64,000 nt of DNA from Setomelanomma holmii (Eukaryota; Ascomycota; Dothideomycetes; Pleosporales; Phaeosphaeriaceae): the NCBI GenBank assembly GCA_010015745.1, contig ML978238.1, forward strand, positions 85,681-149,680, in the 5' to 3' direction. Positions 33,537 through 44,908 of this stretch are shown here, piece after piece. A program made the position numbers and the translations under genes. Below the pieces are notes generated by a model. That model was not told the origin of the DNA and made no database searches. It saw nothing but the letters and a program-made list of their open reading frames with translations. How positions within the stretch are numbered: the first letter of the stretch is position 1; the number at the start of each line of letters is the position of its first letter.

Positions 33537-36500
33537 TCAATACGTCAACATCTTCTGCTTCCCTCCACTTTTCACGCCCTCCAACCCCTCCTTCGCAAAA
33601 CTACACCATCGGTCCTTGATGCTCACGACTTCATACGTGCCCTCTTCCTGCACGGGTATCCGCAAGTGATGTGTCTCACTGCGCTCCGTCTTGACTTCCA
33701 AAACCTTACTCTTTCGCCCCTTGACTGCATTCGTGCTACGCGTGTACGTAAACTCGAATGGTGGCGTGCCCCAGAATTCAAACTCGAGATCTGTGCCGCC
33801 ACCCTCGTGAATATCAATCTCGTGCACTTGACCTCCAGAAAGACGCACGGACGGAATGGGGTGGATCGTCTTTGAGAGATCAAGAGTGGCAAGGCACTCT
33901 GATGCCGAGTCGCGAAGACCGGTGATGGTGAATGTGCCAGGTAGCTCGGCAAGGCGGCGGAAGTTGGTGCCTGGGTTGGAGGCTTTGCGTTGCTTGCCTT
34001 CGAAGGTGTAGTAGACTGTGAACGGTTGCTGACCGCTGAGAGCGTATGACAGGCGCTCGCCAACGCAGAAGTCGGTGCGGTCTTCGAGAGCCGTGGCTGT
34101 GGGCGCATCGAAGACGCTGATCTGCACGCGGTCTTTGCTGTTGGGTACGGGCTTGAAAGTGCAGCCTCGCGAGTCGCGGACCTTGCGAATGAAGATGGAG
34201 GATTGACCGAGGTTGAGTTTGTTGCGCTCAATCTTGAGATTGTACTTGTTGTCAGGAATGCTCTTGTGCACACTGAGTTCTGGCTTAGGAGTGCCTTGGT
34301 GCTTGATCTCAACTTCGAGGTGGAATGGTGGCACGCCTTCGAGTGTAATAGGGATGACCTCCTCGCCCTCTGCTTCTCGTGAGCAGTAGCTGTACGTCTT
34401 CCCAGGACGGTCGAAGTGGGCGCTAGGAAGAGAATGTACCGTCTGACGAATGGTAAGGGGCGTAAAGTACTTCTTCGAGTGGTCGTACTTTGCGTCTGCG
34501 AGCTTCAAGAAAGTGTACTCGTATGTGCCAGCATTCGAGGTATCGGCCCTGATCGATGTAGTGCCGCTGACGGCATGGAGATCCTTGTTGCTATTGGAGA
34601 TTGTCTTGCCCTTCTGATCCTTGTAGATCTGCTGGTAGGACACATCGAAAGGAGGATTACCTGGCTTTGAATTAGTGGACTTCGATAGTATTAATTCCGA
34701 GAAAGCTTACCGCTGAGCGAAACATCAAATGAGTCCTCTTCGCCCTTGCAGACCGGGTCCTTGGTGTATTTGCCGCCTTGAAGAACGATGGCAGGCGACT
34801 CTGGCACGCTCAGCGTAGGTTGTGCAACCCAAGAAACGTCGAATTGGCTCGACTTTTCCTCAATCAAACCAGGGCAAATGGCGTCATTGACGGACAGTAG
34901 ATGGTAGGTACCATCATTCTTGACATCCAGAAATGAGTTGGCCGTCTGGAAAATTTCCTTCTTGACTTCCTTCGTGGCGAGGTTCTCGTACTTGAGCGAC
35001 CAGGGTCCATTTCCCGTGAAGCGTAACGGAAGACCAACAGTTCGGCCTTCGAGAGCCTTTACATTTTGCCTGCCTTCAATGTGTCCGAAGTAGGCCTTGG
35101 GCCTTTCATGCCGTACATTGACCTTGGCCTCCTCGTGCAGGTACTCCTTGCAGCCCATCTTGTCACTTACCATCGTCAGAGTGACAACATATTCGCCGCC
35201 ATTCTTGAGATTGTCAGTGGTGATGGTGTAGTGCTCGTCGCTCGTTTCAACTGTATGCTTGACGCGTTTGCCGTTATGCACAATCTCATAGTCGAGTTTC
35301 CAGGGCGCATCACCCGACAGGCGAACGTCGAACTCGGCTGTATCGTCAATGCAGGCTTGCTTTGGTCGCTTGCTCTCGACGAAACGTGCTTGCGCGGAGG
35401 GCCGGACATTCTGCTGCAGCTCGATGCCCTTCAAAGGACGTTCCTCGTAGACAGCATCACGGATACCATCGAAAGTGTACTGGTAGTGACCGGCTTCTGG
35501 TGGAGCAAAGTCGACTGTGCTGCGAAGTGTGGCAACCTGCAATGGTTTCCGCGACCTCTTTTGGCCGTTTACATATTCGGTAAAATAGATGGTGAACGGC
35601 GGGCTTCCCACCAAGTCAAGACCAACGCGTAGGCCGATGGGGTTTCCTGCACACTTGTCGACGATGTCTTCGCTTGTGAGGCTAAGGGCTGGCTCCGGTG
35701 GATTCTGGAGTAGGCACGAAGCTGGCTCGAGCACTTCGCCTTCGCAGAAATCGGTTGAGACGGACTTGAGTGTGTATAGTCCAGCGGCAGAGATGAGCGG
35801 CTGCTCCTTGGTATTTCGCATTTTGACTGTCTTCGACTTAGCATCGGCACTATGATAGCCGTCTGCAACGATGTCCTTCTCGGGTGTAAAGAGGTATTCA
35901 ATGGTGTGCGCAGCGTCAATAGCATGCTTGCCCGTGGAGTCGTAGGCGACTGGAAGACGTTCGACATTGTTCTTGGCGGCCTTGATCGGATTCTGCGGGC
36001 TACAGCCTCGAAGGAAAATCTTTGGGCGCTCGTGAACCACAAAGGACTGTCGAATTCCCGTGGGCTTGTGCTTCGGTCGCTCCTCATCGTCCACGGCTGC
36101 GAAGTTGACTAAGTTGCCGAGACCGTCCTGAACCTCTTCGACCTCGTACTCCCAGACGCCGCTCGTGGACACAGTTTCGTTCAGCGGAACAGTGATTCTT
36201 TGTGACCTTGCCCAGGACACGTCCTCACGCCCGCCCTTGACCAAAGCTTGTGACGTATGCCTTGAGAGTGGGGATATCGCATCGTCAGGCTGTAGATTCT
36301 GGAATTCTGAACGACCTTGCTGCTGTCCATTCACTGCCAAGCGGTACTTGATGCTCAGCGGCGGGGTGCCTTGGACTTCGAGCGCGACATTGGACAAGTC
36401 ATTGCGACACCGACTGCTGCCTGTCTCCTTGACGCGAGCTTGTGGACATGTGGCGACGACTAGGCTGGAGGAACGGGGTCGTACCTGCAGCTTCGAGTGA

Positions 36501-37393
36501 TCCAAAACCTTGCGCAACAGATACACGCCTGGCTTCTTGACGGTATATCTCAGCGTCAACGGATCATCAGGGTCCAGCGCCTTGCTTGCTTTCTTCGCCG
36601 ATTTTCTCGCCTTGTCTAGCATCTTGCCCAGCTCCTTCTTCTTGATCGTGATTGTCTCGTTTGCATTTGTCTCCACATCGATTCGCAACAGCTCCATCTC
36701 TATAGGCTCGGTCTGGTTGATCAGGATCGGGATGTCAAGTTGGGTTACGGTCGAGCTGAGGCAGAAAGACTGCCTGTCAGGGTTGAGGATCGCGGAGCCC
36801 TCAGGCAGGATGTTGATGATCTGCTTGCCCAGGATCAGTGAGGCGTTGTGCAGGATTGCGCCGGGCTTGACGCTGCGCTCGCTGATAGCCAACTCGCTGT
36901 CCCAGAGGAAGCCAACCAGCCCCATGAACCACGCCTGCACCGGGATTCCAATCTTGAACATGAGCATTACGTCTATCGCTGCATGTAGCGTGAACAGCAG
37001 AAAGGCGGCGCCGTTGCTCCACTCCAGCCAGGGAATCTCGAGCAAGGGCACGCCAAACATGAACATCATGTCGAAGAAGCACCACTTCAGACACAGCCAT
37101 AGCGACTGATCCTCCTCTACTATCAAGGTATAAAAATCGTAAGATCGGTACGCCCACAGGGCGACGTAGAGTGCGAAGACGTAGAAGCGTTGTTGCGCCG
37201 GGTCGAGTATGTCGGAGGGTATCAAGGGTCCTGAGGAGGACTGTGGAGGAGCTTTTGGCAGATCTGGTAATGGTGACCGCACATTTGGCCGTGGTGTTGA
37301 GCCATTTGGACTGCGTAGGCCAGGCGACCGGTTCGTTGTTTGCGGCGTCGTGGGGAAGCCGCCTACGCCTCTGCGCGTGGGAGTGCCATTCAT
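33537..37393 (-). CDS. POM152: Nucleoporin POM152
   Basis: Two exons (37393-34711 and 34660-33537) with a 50-bp intron (GTAAGC...CAG) give 1268 aa, the usual length of fungal Pom152. The first 75 residues are Pro/Ser/Thr-rich. Hydrophobic segments follow at about 75-170 (FYVFALYVALWAYRSYDFY, FFDMMFMFGVPLLEIP, FLLFTLHAAIDVMLMF). The remainder is a chain of Ig-like repeats recognisable by their recurring phrase, for example GTPPLSIKYRLAVNGQ, GSPPFTIYFTEYVNG, GDAPWKLDYEIVHNGK, GNGPWSLKYENL, GVPPFHLEVEIKHQG, GQQPFTVYYTFEG and GTPPFEFTYTRS. Pom152 is an integral membrane component of the nuclear pore whose Ig-like chain forms the lumenal ring. It is divergent from the UCH gene, with which it shares a promoter. 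Confidence 0.95.
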
Positions 37394-37890
37394 TGCGCCC
37401 TGGGTATGCGCTTTTTGTGTTGTCGTCGTATCATGAGCTGGAGGAGCGCATCGGGTGTTTGTGCAGGCTCCCAGTACGTGGAAATGCGCGAGTGTTGGAC
37501 TGTCTTGCCTCTGTCAAACGTCCCAGAAACAAAATACGCGACGCGCTCATACCCTGCGCCCACAGCCAATCAGAGCGAAGGTGTCAGTCTCGCAATCACG
37601 TGCCTTGACCTTTGCCTATTCGAATTCGAACATCATCGCGCCTTCGCAACTTGCCTTCGCTTTCACCCGACTCATTCCACAAATAGCGTTCATCACTACG
37701 CTTCTATTGTCGGTGCGCACAATAGCTTGTGGTGTATTGCACGTCACACATTTCCCTCGTCAACATGCCTGTTTGCTTTCCTTTCCTTCAACCTCCAAAC
37801 GTCCACATACACACTTGAACCTCAGTCGTTTTCCACTCACCTTTCCTTCGCAAGATTTGAAGTCTGCGTAATATACGCAGCGGGACAGCG
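37394..37890. promoter_or_regulatory. Divergent promoter POM152 / UCH
   Basis: A 497-base spacer with a good CCAAT box (CCAATCAGA, 37566-37574). The 150 bp before the UCH start are rich in CA/CT runs, as expected for a leader. Confidence 0.45.
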
Positions 37891-39483
37891 ATGAGTCATT
37901 CTTCGCCAGAGACACAGCCTTCTCCAGCAGGCATGGATGTTGCCAAAGAAACAACCGTGGAGCCTCCTGAAGTTCCAACCAACGGCACTTCTTCTGCTGG
38001 TTCAGAAGACGCCAAAGGAACCATTATCACAAATGCCACTATGGAAGAGGCTGCACCAAGCCCGACTTCGCAAACAACTTCACCGAACTCCAAGAAGCGC
38101 GCCCTTCCTGAGCCCTCAACTGCTCAGGGACCTGAGAGCAAGAAGATCAAAGAGTCACCACCGCCATCTTCGCCAAAGCTAGACGAGGACCCAACTGTGC
38201 AAACCTTTCCTAGTCCGCCGGACTATCCCGCTACTAAGCTCGACAAAGAGACATGGCAGGGCTTCTGCGACATCGAGTCAGAGCCTGCCTACTTCAGCGT
38301 CATCCTGCGGGAAGCTGGCGTCCAGGGTGTCACCGTGCGCGAAGTGTTCGCAATGACACCAGATTTGCTTGAGATGCTGCCTCAGCCCATCTACGGACTA
38401 ATCTTGCTCTTCCGGTACCGCGAGTTTGGCAAGGAAGACCAAGCCACCAATTGTCCTGCGAATGTGTGGTTTGCGAATCAGCTTCCAGGTCAAAACAGCT
38501 GCGGCACCCTTGCCATGATCAACATCCTCATGAACACGGAAGACGTCGAAGTCGGCGAGCATCTCCAGCAGTTCAAGGACTTCACGAAAGACCTGACACC
38601 GTACCAGCGCGGCGAAGCCTTCGCTAGCTTCGACTACATCAAGAAGATCCACAACTCATTTGCCAAGAAGATGGACCTCCTCGAGAACGACAAATATCTG
38701 AGCTATAAAGTCAAGCGCTCCAAGTATCTCAAAGAGCAAGCAGCTGCGCCAAAAACCAAGATCAAGACAAATCCACGCTCGCGTTCGCGCCGCCAATCTG
38801 CTGATTCAACTGCAACAGACGATAGCGCAGAAGGCTACGAGGACAATGCATACCACTTCATCGCATTCGTCCCCGTCGGCAACGAAGTCTGGAAACTAGA
38901 CGGCATGGACGCGCAACCAACCAGTATGGGTTCTTTTTCCCCCGAAGCAGGAGAGACCTGGCTGTCAGGTGCTAGCGACACCATCGCTACCCTGATGGCT
39001 GCCGGAGACGACGACTACGGCGTTGTAGCACTTACGCAATCACCTCTAGTCCCGCTCCGCAGAGAAGCTTGTCTCACGATCAATACAATCACACACATTG
39101 AAACACGCCTCGACACGCTCAACCCAACATGGCGCTCCTTCGTTCCAGACGACGAAGAACCCACGAGTCCACGCATGCTCGGTCTCGAATCCGACCTCCC
39201 GCATCACCCAGTCCCGCCCTCTACTCAAGCCAGGACCGATGAAGAGAGCATGCCAGACTTGATCGAAAGACGCAGCCGTATGATCAAAGAGCTGAGCAAG
39301 GTGGCGGCGAGTATTATGCAGGAGATGGAGACGAAGGCGCAGGAGGATCACAAGGCGACCCAGCGGAGGTATGATAGTGGGCCGGCGATCAAGAAGTGGT
39401 TGGAGATGTTGGCGGAGAATGGATATTTGGAGGCCAATCTAGATAGATTCATGCCAGTGAAGGGTGGAAAGGGAGGTGCGTGA
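37891..39483 (+). CDS. Ubiquitin C-terminal hydrolase, UCH37/BAP1 type (peptidase C12)
   Basis: A single exon encodes 530 aa. A disordered Ser/Pro-rich N-terminus (1-115, with a basic KKRALP...SKKIK stretch that could be a nuclear signal) precedes the C12 catalytic domain, beginning WQGFCDIESEPAYFSVILRE. The catalytic set is Q197, C204 (QNSCGTLA), H322 (YHFIAFVPV) and D337 (WKLDGMD). The long insertion between Cys and His halves (RSRSRRQSADSTATDDS) marks the crossover loop. The C-terminal helices (RRSRMIKELSKVAASIMQEM) and the final YDSGPAIKKWLEMLAENGYL correspond to the UCH37-like domain that in other fungi and animals docks on partners such as Rpn13 or Asx. It would remove ubiquitin from small adducts or chromatin and proteasome substrates. 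Gln-to-Cys spacing is one residue longer than in human UCH37. Confidence 0.93.
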   Translation: MSHSSPETQPSPAGMDVAKETTVEPPEVPTNGTSSAGSEDAKGTIITNATMEEAAPSPTSQTTSPNSKKRALPEPSTAQGPESKKIKESPPPSSPKLDEDPTVQTFPSPPDYPATKLDKETWQGFCDIESEPAYFSVILREAGVQGVTVREVFAMTPDLLEMLPQPIYGLILLFRYREFGKEDQATNCPANVWFANQLPGQNSCGTLAMINILMNTEDVEVGEHLQQFKDFTKDLTPYQRGEAFASFDYIKKIHNSFAKKMDLLENDKYLSYKVKRSKYLKEQAAAPKTKIKTNPRSRSRRQSADSTATDDSAEGYEDNAYHFIAFVPVGNEVWKLDGMDAQPTSMGSFSPEAGETWLSGASDTIATLMAAGDDDYGVVALTQSPLVPLRREACLTINTITHIETRLDTLNPTWRSFVPDDEEPTSPRMLGLESDLPHHPVPPSTQARTDEESMPDLIERRSRMIKELSKVAASIMQEMETKAQEDHKATQRRYDSGPAIKKWLEMLAENGYLEANLDRFMPVKGGKGGA

Positions 39484-39737
39484 ATGAAGGCGGAAGAACA
39501 TTAAAGGAGTTTCTGAATCGAATGACTGCATTAGTCGTAACGTTGTTCGGCTGGTACGTTCACTGGTATCATCAATGATCTCGAAGTAGCTCGAAGAAAT
39601 TGAGACAAGTCTAAATTACCTCACATCCTCCGCCAGAAAGGGAGTGATGTTCGTTCGAAATCCAAAGGCTCTGAGACGACGGCCTTTGCTCCTTGTACGC
39701 CGTATAGCAATGTCCTTAACTTTTTTCGAAGTTCAGC

Positions 39738-40605
39738 TTAGTTAGAAAAACCCTGGTAGTGCTCCATGCTCGACCACGGCATCATGTCCCATTCGTAGTC
39801 CTCTCCCTCCGGTTCGTGGTAGCGGGTAAGGTCGTGATGTGGTATGTTCTGAGTAGGCTGGTTTCGTAGGGACATCAGGTTGCGAGCGAGGTCGAGCATG
39901 AACTCTTCAGGTGGGGCTTCGATCCACGATCCACACTCATGCAGAGTTTCGGCTTGGCCATACCACACGAAGCAATCCAGTATGGCCTGTCGACCTGGGC
40001 AGTGCTTCTTTGTCTGCGAGTACATCGTTTTGATTGCTCCTACAGTCGGGAGACAGGGCCCCGCGTGTGGGTTGACGACGGTTGTGCTTTCGTGCGTGAC
40101 TTTCGCAATGACGCCATCGATAGCTGCATTCTGTGCCTTCACGTCTGCGATCTGACGGGCAAAAACATAGAGCCCGACGAGCGTGTGATACTCTATCATG
40201 CATGCTGACCGGTTTCTGCAGTATATGTGGCCATCGTCACCTATATGGGTGCGATTCTGTATCTCCTGGAGCGCAGGAACCGTGCCGGTGTCAAGGAGCT
40301 TCGAGTAAAGGGCGAAAACTTGCGGATCGTCGTCTGGCAGCTCTAGCACTATTTCTGCAGTATCTTTGGGCCCTTCCCTCAAGGCATCGCTAAAGGACTT
40401 GGAGCGCGTGGCAACCTGTGACTCGCGAACGACAAATTCGCGTATATCCTCGCCTTGTCCCACGACGACTTTGAGCTTGCGGGGGACTTTGCTAGAATAG
40501 TGTCAGTAACGCAATAATAGAGCGTTAGATTGCTCACGTTGTTGCTGCGGCTGTACCAACTACGGGTTTGCCGACTATGCGACTGGATTTTTGCGCACCT
40601 GCCAT
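39738..40605 (-). CDS. BTB/POZ-like domain protein
   Basis: Two exons (40605-40538 and 40491-39738) with a 46-bp intron give 273 aa. Residues 1-22 are a short basic lead. The BTB-like fold starts RKLKVVVGQGEDIREFVVRE, continues SKSFSDALREGPKD, and has LELPDDDPQVFALYSKLLDTG. The family's usual helical part follows (LVGLYVFARQIADVKAQNAAID, PTVGAIKTMYSQT). The start at 40605 is the first ATG that splices in phase. Fungal BTB proteins of this short type are numerous and mostly uncharacterised; a Cul3 adaptor role is possible. It lies tail-to-tail with the UCH gene and near another BTB-like gene. Confidence 0.78.
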
Positions 40606-41622
40606 GCGTGCTGGGTGTGGTTGCTGCCTTAATGGCTTCAAAACGTTGTTGTTTCTAGTAATTGCTCGCCTCGCGTTGGAGGTGTGTAAATAGTTATCGA
40701 TTGCAGACCTCGTTCGCTGTAGAGCTAAGGAGACATCACTGATGTCGGCTTCGAGCTGATTGTGAAGAAAACCGGCTAGGTCGCGGAAGATATCCATTGG
40801 CGTGAAGGTGAGAGACTCAGTGCATATGACGGAAAGCGGAGGTGAAGAGATCAGCTCACCGGCTCTTCCCGGAGGTAAATCGTTGTGCGAATCAATTGAG
40901 GCAGTCGCACTTGCCTCGAACAACAGCGATGACGTTATGTGTAAACATGAGCGCATGGCGTCTCGATCGATATGCCTGATACATGCATTGTGGGAATATG
41001 TTCCAAACATGCAAAATAGTCAGCACACCATCTCACCGTTTACCGGATCTTTATCTCAATACCGCATGCAATCGGTGGTCAAATATGAGAGCTCTTACCG
41101 CGACAGAATAAAGTCAACAGCGCACATTTGCTCGGTGCTAATCAAGTAACTGAAGAGCTTGGAAAAGTTACGAGAGAGGATCAGAGCTCGCCCACATAGC
41201 TTGCCATAACTACAAAGATAGGAATCGAAGCTTCGAGACGTGCGCAGAGGTTATGTCAGTTCTGGCTAAGGGGATTTGACCTTTGGACTCTCGGTCATGC
41301 TCAGGTGTGTAATGTCACAACCCTAGACGTCGCTTCTTCGGCTCCTGTCACCTTGTGTCTGCGGTCTCCATGCTTTCACTCCGGAAAATCCCGATGCCTC
41401 TTCAGGTTAGCCACCCGACACTAAAGCTTCTTGGCTCCGGCTCTCATGTGCAACGGCACCTCAGGGCTGTCAACACAATAAAGCTTTTCGCCCACCTCAG
41501 ATTGCCAGCTACCTTGTGATCTAGGCAATTACGCAAACATGAAGCGCAAACGCAGCGAAGGCGTAATGGTACCAAGCAAGCAAAGACTTCACCCCACAGT
41601 GCAATTGCTGATCCTGACCCAG
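40606..41622. other. Divergent intergenic region between BTB-like genes
   Basis: 1 kb. A 158-codon minus frame (40534-41010) overlaps the first BTB exon and looks like chance. An ATG at 41539 opens a short frame that cannot be spliced in phase to the next BTB fold. No other feature. Confidence 0.4.
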
Positions 41623-42586
41623 GCTTCTGAACAACAACGTCCGCGTCATTGTCGGCGATCCAGACGCAAAAGAATCTCCGAAAGAGTACTATTCGAATGC
41701 CTTCCAGCTCACCCAGAGGAGCCGCTTCTTCTGCAAAGCTCTCCGAGGCGACTGGAAAGAAGCCGCTGAGAAGACACTCAAACTACCCGAGGACAGTCCA
41801 AAGACGTTCAAGCGCTACCTCCAGCTTATTCTGACGGGAACCATTCCGATCGGCAAAGCTATCGACAAATATGTTTACCACCTGAACAAGGAGGTCCAGC
41901 CGAAAGTCGACAGGAGGAACCGTCGGTTAATAGATTTGTTTACGTTGAGCGACAGGCTACAAGATACCGAGGCGATGAACGCCGTGACTGATACCGTCTT
42001 GCAGCAATCTCTCACATGCTACCACAAGGTACGCCACGGAAAAGTGGAGGACGCTCGCTCTGAGGCCAACTCTGAAGCCGGCTCTGAGGCCAGCTCAAAC
42101 AGTGACTCTTCTATCGCTTCTGGTAGCGATTTCGACACCAGCTCGGACACCGTCTCTGACAGCAGCTCGGACACTTCCTCGTTATCGAGCTCCGCCTTGG
42201 AGAGTGACATCGACTCAAGTGCGGAAGAACTTTGCCTTGAACCTCAGAGTTGTGAGTCATTCCACAAGCTCAGGTGTAGGCAATTTGTGCCCGCCGCGAA
42301 AGAGGTCGATCTTCTTTACAAAACCACGACAGGTTCTCCAGGCATACGACGGCTCGTAGTGGAACTCTGGGTACGCGACGCAGACGATCTAGAAAAGGAC
42401 TTGATAGAGATCGGTGAAAAGCAGCTTAACAAAGACTTCTTGTTTGATCTCGCGCGGCGTCTGGCCCGTACGTCTCGCTCAGTCGGCACTCTCAGGGAGT
42501 TGCGCTCGGAGAATTACCATGAAGAGGACGAGGGCACTAGCGACCAAGCTGGACCCAGCATGAGGAAGAGGGTTAAGAGGATGTGA
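41623..42586 (+). CDS. BTB/POZ-like protein with acidic Ser/Asp-rich insert; 5' end unresolved
   Basis: From an acceptor (CAG 41620-41622) the frame reads LLNNNVRVIVGDPDAKESPK, YSNAFQLTQRSRFFCKALRG, LKLPEDSPKTFKRYLQLILT, a BTB/POZ fold like that of the neighbouring gene. A helical stretch (RRLIDLFTLSDRLQDTEAMN) and a striking Ser/Asp/Glu-rich tract (about 42055-42230) follow, then FHKLRCRQFVPAAKEVD and a C-terminal region ending RKRVKRM. The protein stays open for 321 codons. No ATG lies in frame between the upstream stop (41615) and the BTB core. Every donor I tried after the ATG at 41539 leaves the wrong phase. Either a 5' exon is missed or the start is lost. The acidic tract could be a CK2-type phosphorylation region. 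Function unknown. Confidence 0.6.
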
Positions 42587-42733
42587 AAGTGCAGCGGATA
42601 AATATGGACAGAGACATACTGGGAGAGTCTGGCAACTTCAATAGAATGTACGACATCTTGTTTGAGTTGGACGACGACGCATTGAATGAAGCAAAGATGG
42701 CACATTGTGTGGGAGTTCGAGTGTTCCATACTT

Positions 42734-43879
42734 TTACAGAATCTGCCAGCCACCATGTTCGCGACGCTCATCAGCTTCAGCAGAGACAGGCGTGAGTAAT
42801 GCATCCGACCATCCACTTTCCATGCTCTCTACCGCGCTTGTGGGTACTTGAAGTTCGTCAACTAAGTCCGTGCCGTATTGCAACTGTTCCTCGGCTATCA
42901 GCCCACTTGCTAGATGCTCTTTACTCCTATCGGGCTGTGTGTCGTCTTCCGTATCCACCTCATCGTCTTCTCCATTGTCCTCAGATGCTACCACTTCTTC
43001 CCATTTAGCTACACTCCTTGCTTCGAAAGGCCGTTTAGATGTACTGCGACGTGAGGGATGCAGTCTTTGTTTGTGTTCGCCTGCCGTGCCTTCTATTATT
43101 TCTCGATCTTCGTACTCGTCATTTTCAACGCTGATCTCTACACCAGGTGGCTTCTTGACCACACCGTTGTCTATACCTTTGAGAAACCCCTCTACGCCCG
43201 TATACTCTTCCGTCTCTCCAGTCCACCAATCCCAACTCACCACTATCCTTACTCCCTCTTTCCATAACACCATCGCAAACTCGCGTGAACCAATTCTCGT
43301 CTCTTCGCCCCATATGTTTAAGTACAATGTTTGGAAAGCTGGAAGTTCTTCGATGATATACCGCGCCAAATCGACATACGCTCGGCCGCCCTGGTCATCC
43401 GAGCAGTCTTCTTCATACGGCTGTATTAGCAAGCTCAAGCTCTCCACGTGTTGCCGTCTCGACCAATGGAGTGACTGTAAAAAGCGAAGTGTGACGTACG
43501 CCTGGTAGCGTCCTCGTGGGCATGGTCCAGATAAGAGCAGAAAGGTCTTGCTAGCGTAGACTTCTGGGTCGACTGCACCTTCGATCTCGCTGCGTCGTTG
43601 CAATTCGTCTTCGGTTGCTGGTCGAAGGAGATTGATCTGACCTAGAGGACGTTGCAGAACCCACAGATCCTCGGATGCTGGAGCGAAGCGGACGTCTGGG
43701 CGGCGACAGCGATAGCGTGTGTAGACGTGGCCAAGGTCGATGTTGTTTGTTCCGCATCTACATATGTCGATTTGCGTTGCTCCAACGAAAGTTGTGTTGC
43801 TGGGCCTTTCAAGGTGCGGCCAAGAGAGAGTGTAATTGATGGTAGTAACGTCCTGCGGAACTGGAGAGGATGCGGACAT
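42734..43879 (-). CDS. Hypothetical protein, 381 aa
   Basis: A single exon starts MSASSPVPQDVTTINYTLSW. The front half has mixed strands and helices with DLWVLQRPLGQINLLRPATE, KTFLLLSGPCPRGRYQAYVT, and a solitary helix-rich stretch (YVDLARYIIEELPAFQTLYL, GEETRIGSREFAMVLWKEGV). This resembles the back ends of fungal F-box-like and leucine-rich proteins without an F-box. The last 130 residues are acidic and disordered (EDNGEDDEVDTEDDTQ). No signal peptide or membrane segment. It overlaps no other convincing gene and its length argues for real coding. I do not recognise the family. Confidence 0.62.
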   Translation of the reverse strand: MSASSPVPQDVTTINYTLSWPHLERPSNTTFVGATQIDICRCGTNNIDLGHVYTRYRCRRPDVRFAPASEDLWVLQRPLGQINLLRPATEDELQRRSEIEGAVDPEVYASKTFLLLSGPCPRGRYQAYVTLRFLQSLHWSRRQHVESLSLLIQPYEEDCSDDQGGRAYVDLARYIIEELPAFQTLYLNIWGEETRIGSREFAMVLWKEGVRIVVSWDWWTGETEEYTGVEGFLKGIDNGVVKKPPGVEISVENDEYEDREIIEGTAGEHKQRLHPSRRSTSKRPFEARSVAKWEEVVASEDNGEDDEVDTEDDTQPDRSKEHLASGLIAEEQLQYGTDLVDELQVPTSAVESMESGWSDALLTPVSAEADERREHGGWQIL

Positions 43880-44908
43880 TGAAGTGAAGAATGTCTGCTG
43901 TTACAAAGGATCTTCGTATGATCAAAGAGACGCGATCAGACAGCGTTGGCTTGATGTCAATCTCCTCGCAACCCTCCCTCGAGCTCTCTATGAAGCCTCG
44001 CACCCAGAGCCCACATCACAAGCTCACCAGCTAAAGACCCTCAAATAGCACAATTCGCATACCGCTCATCTGACTACCCAAGGCAACACGTTATGACGCT
44101 CCAAATGAGGCGACACTGTCCAAAAATAGTAAGCTATGCTGTCCAGCTGGAACGCGCAAGTGCGTCAGCACGAATTCGGTCGGGCCGTGCGATTGTGCCA
44201 CAGCTGCAGCCACAGGGGCTGATTGGCTGGCGTGGTTCCTGGTGGTCACCGCGAGGCTGGTGAGCTTAGATTGAGTAAATCTAGGATAGACTTGCAGGTA
44301 CAAGAAGGCATGTGTCTCACGGCACCGGCTAAGCTTGCTGCTGGTGACGAATGTTGTGTCGTGTCGTATAGCATGTGGTGTCAGCGGGCGAATGCGATGT
44401 TTGGGCAAGAGCTTGCATTCGCTTCGTGTCCCAGTTTGGCACAAGTGTCGAAAGAGTAAAGACAGCAAGGCACTTGCAAGGCTCGAGCGTTTCGGAGGCG
44501 TCCCGTCGCTAACCAGACGGGCCGGGTGCACAGTCCTTCCTGCCGAGTCGATCCTCACGTGCACGCGGAACCAAGGCGCGACAAGATGAAAACAACGCGT
44601 CGCATCACCAAAATCCGGCACGCGTCATGTTTGAAGTATGGGCTGGTTTTCATTCCTGAGACGGTACCATCACGTCTTAAAACTACCTTTCTCATGGAAA
44701 GCGAGAATAACAACACGCTCGCAGTGCCAGTCGCGCCAAAACGCCCTACCCGATATACCACAGATGAATACCTGTCCCATCCTATACCAGATCGCCCCTG
44801 CCTGCCCTGGAAGCCGTCATAGAGAAAGGGATATCACAATACAAGTCCGCGAGGACGATCGGAGAAGAGATCAACAAGAAAGGAGTCATAAAAAGCTCAG
44901 AGAGCTGT
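43880..44908. other. Intergenic, 3' of histone H1
   Basis: 1 kb with frames up to 176 codons but no domain. An inverted CCAAT (ATTGG, 44222-44226) is present. Nothing else supported. Confidence 0.4.

Noticed and set aside
35066..35632. 188-codon plus-strand frame
   Set aside because: Lies fully antisense to the Ig-repeat region of POM152.
40534..41010. 158-codon minus-strand frame joined to the BTB gene
   Set aside because: Only its last 23 codons coincide with BTB exon 1. The upstream part has no domain, and the ATG at 40605 gives a good start.
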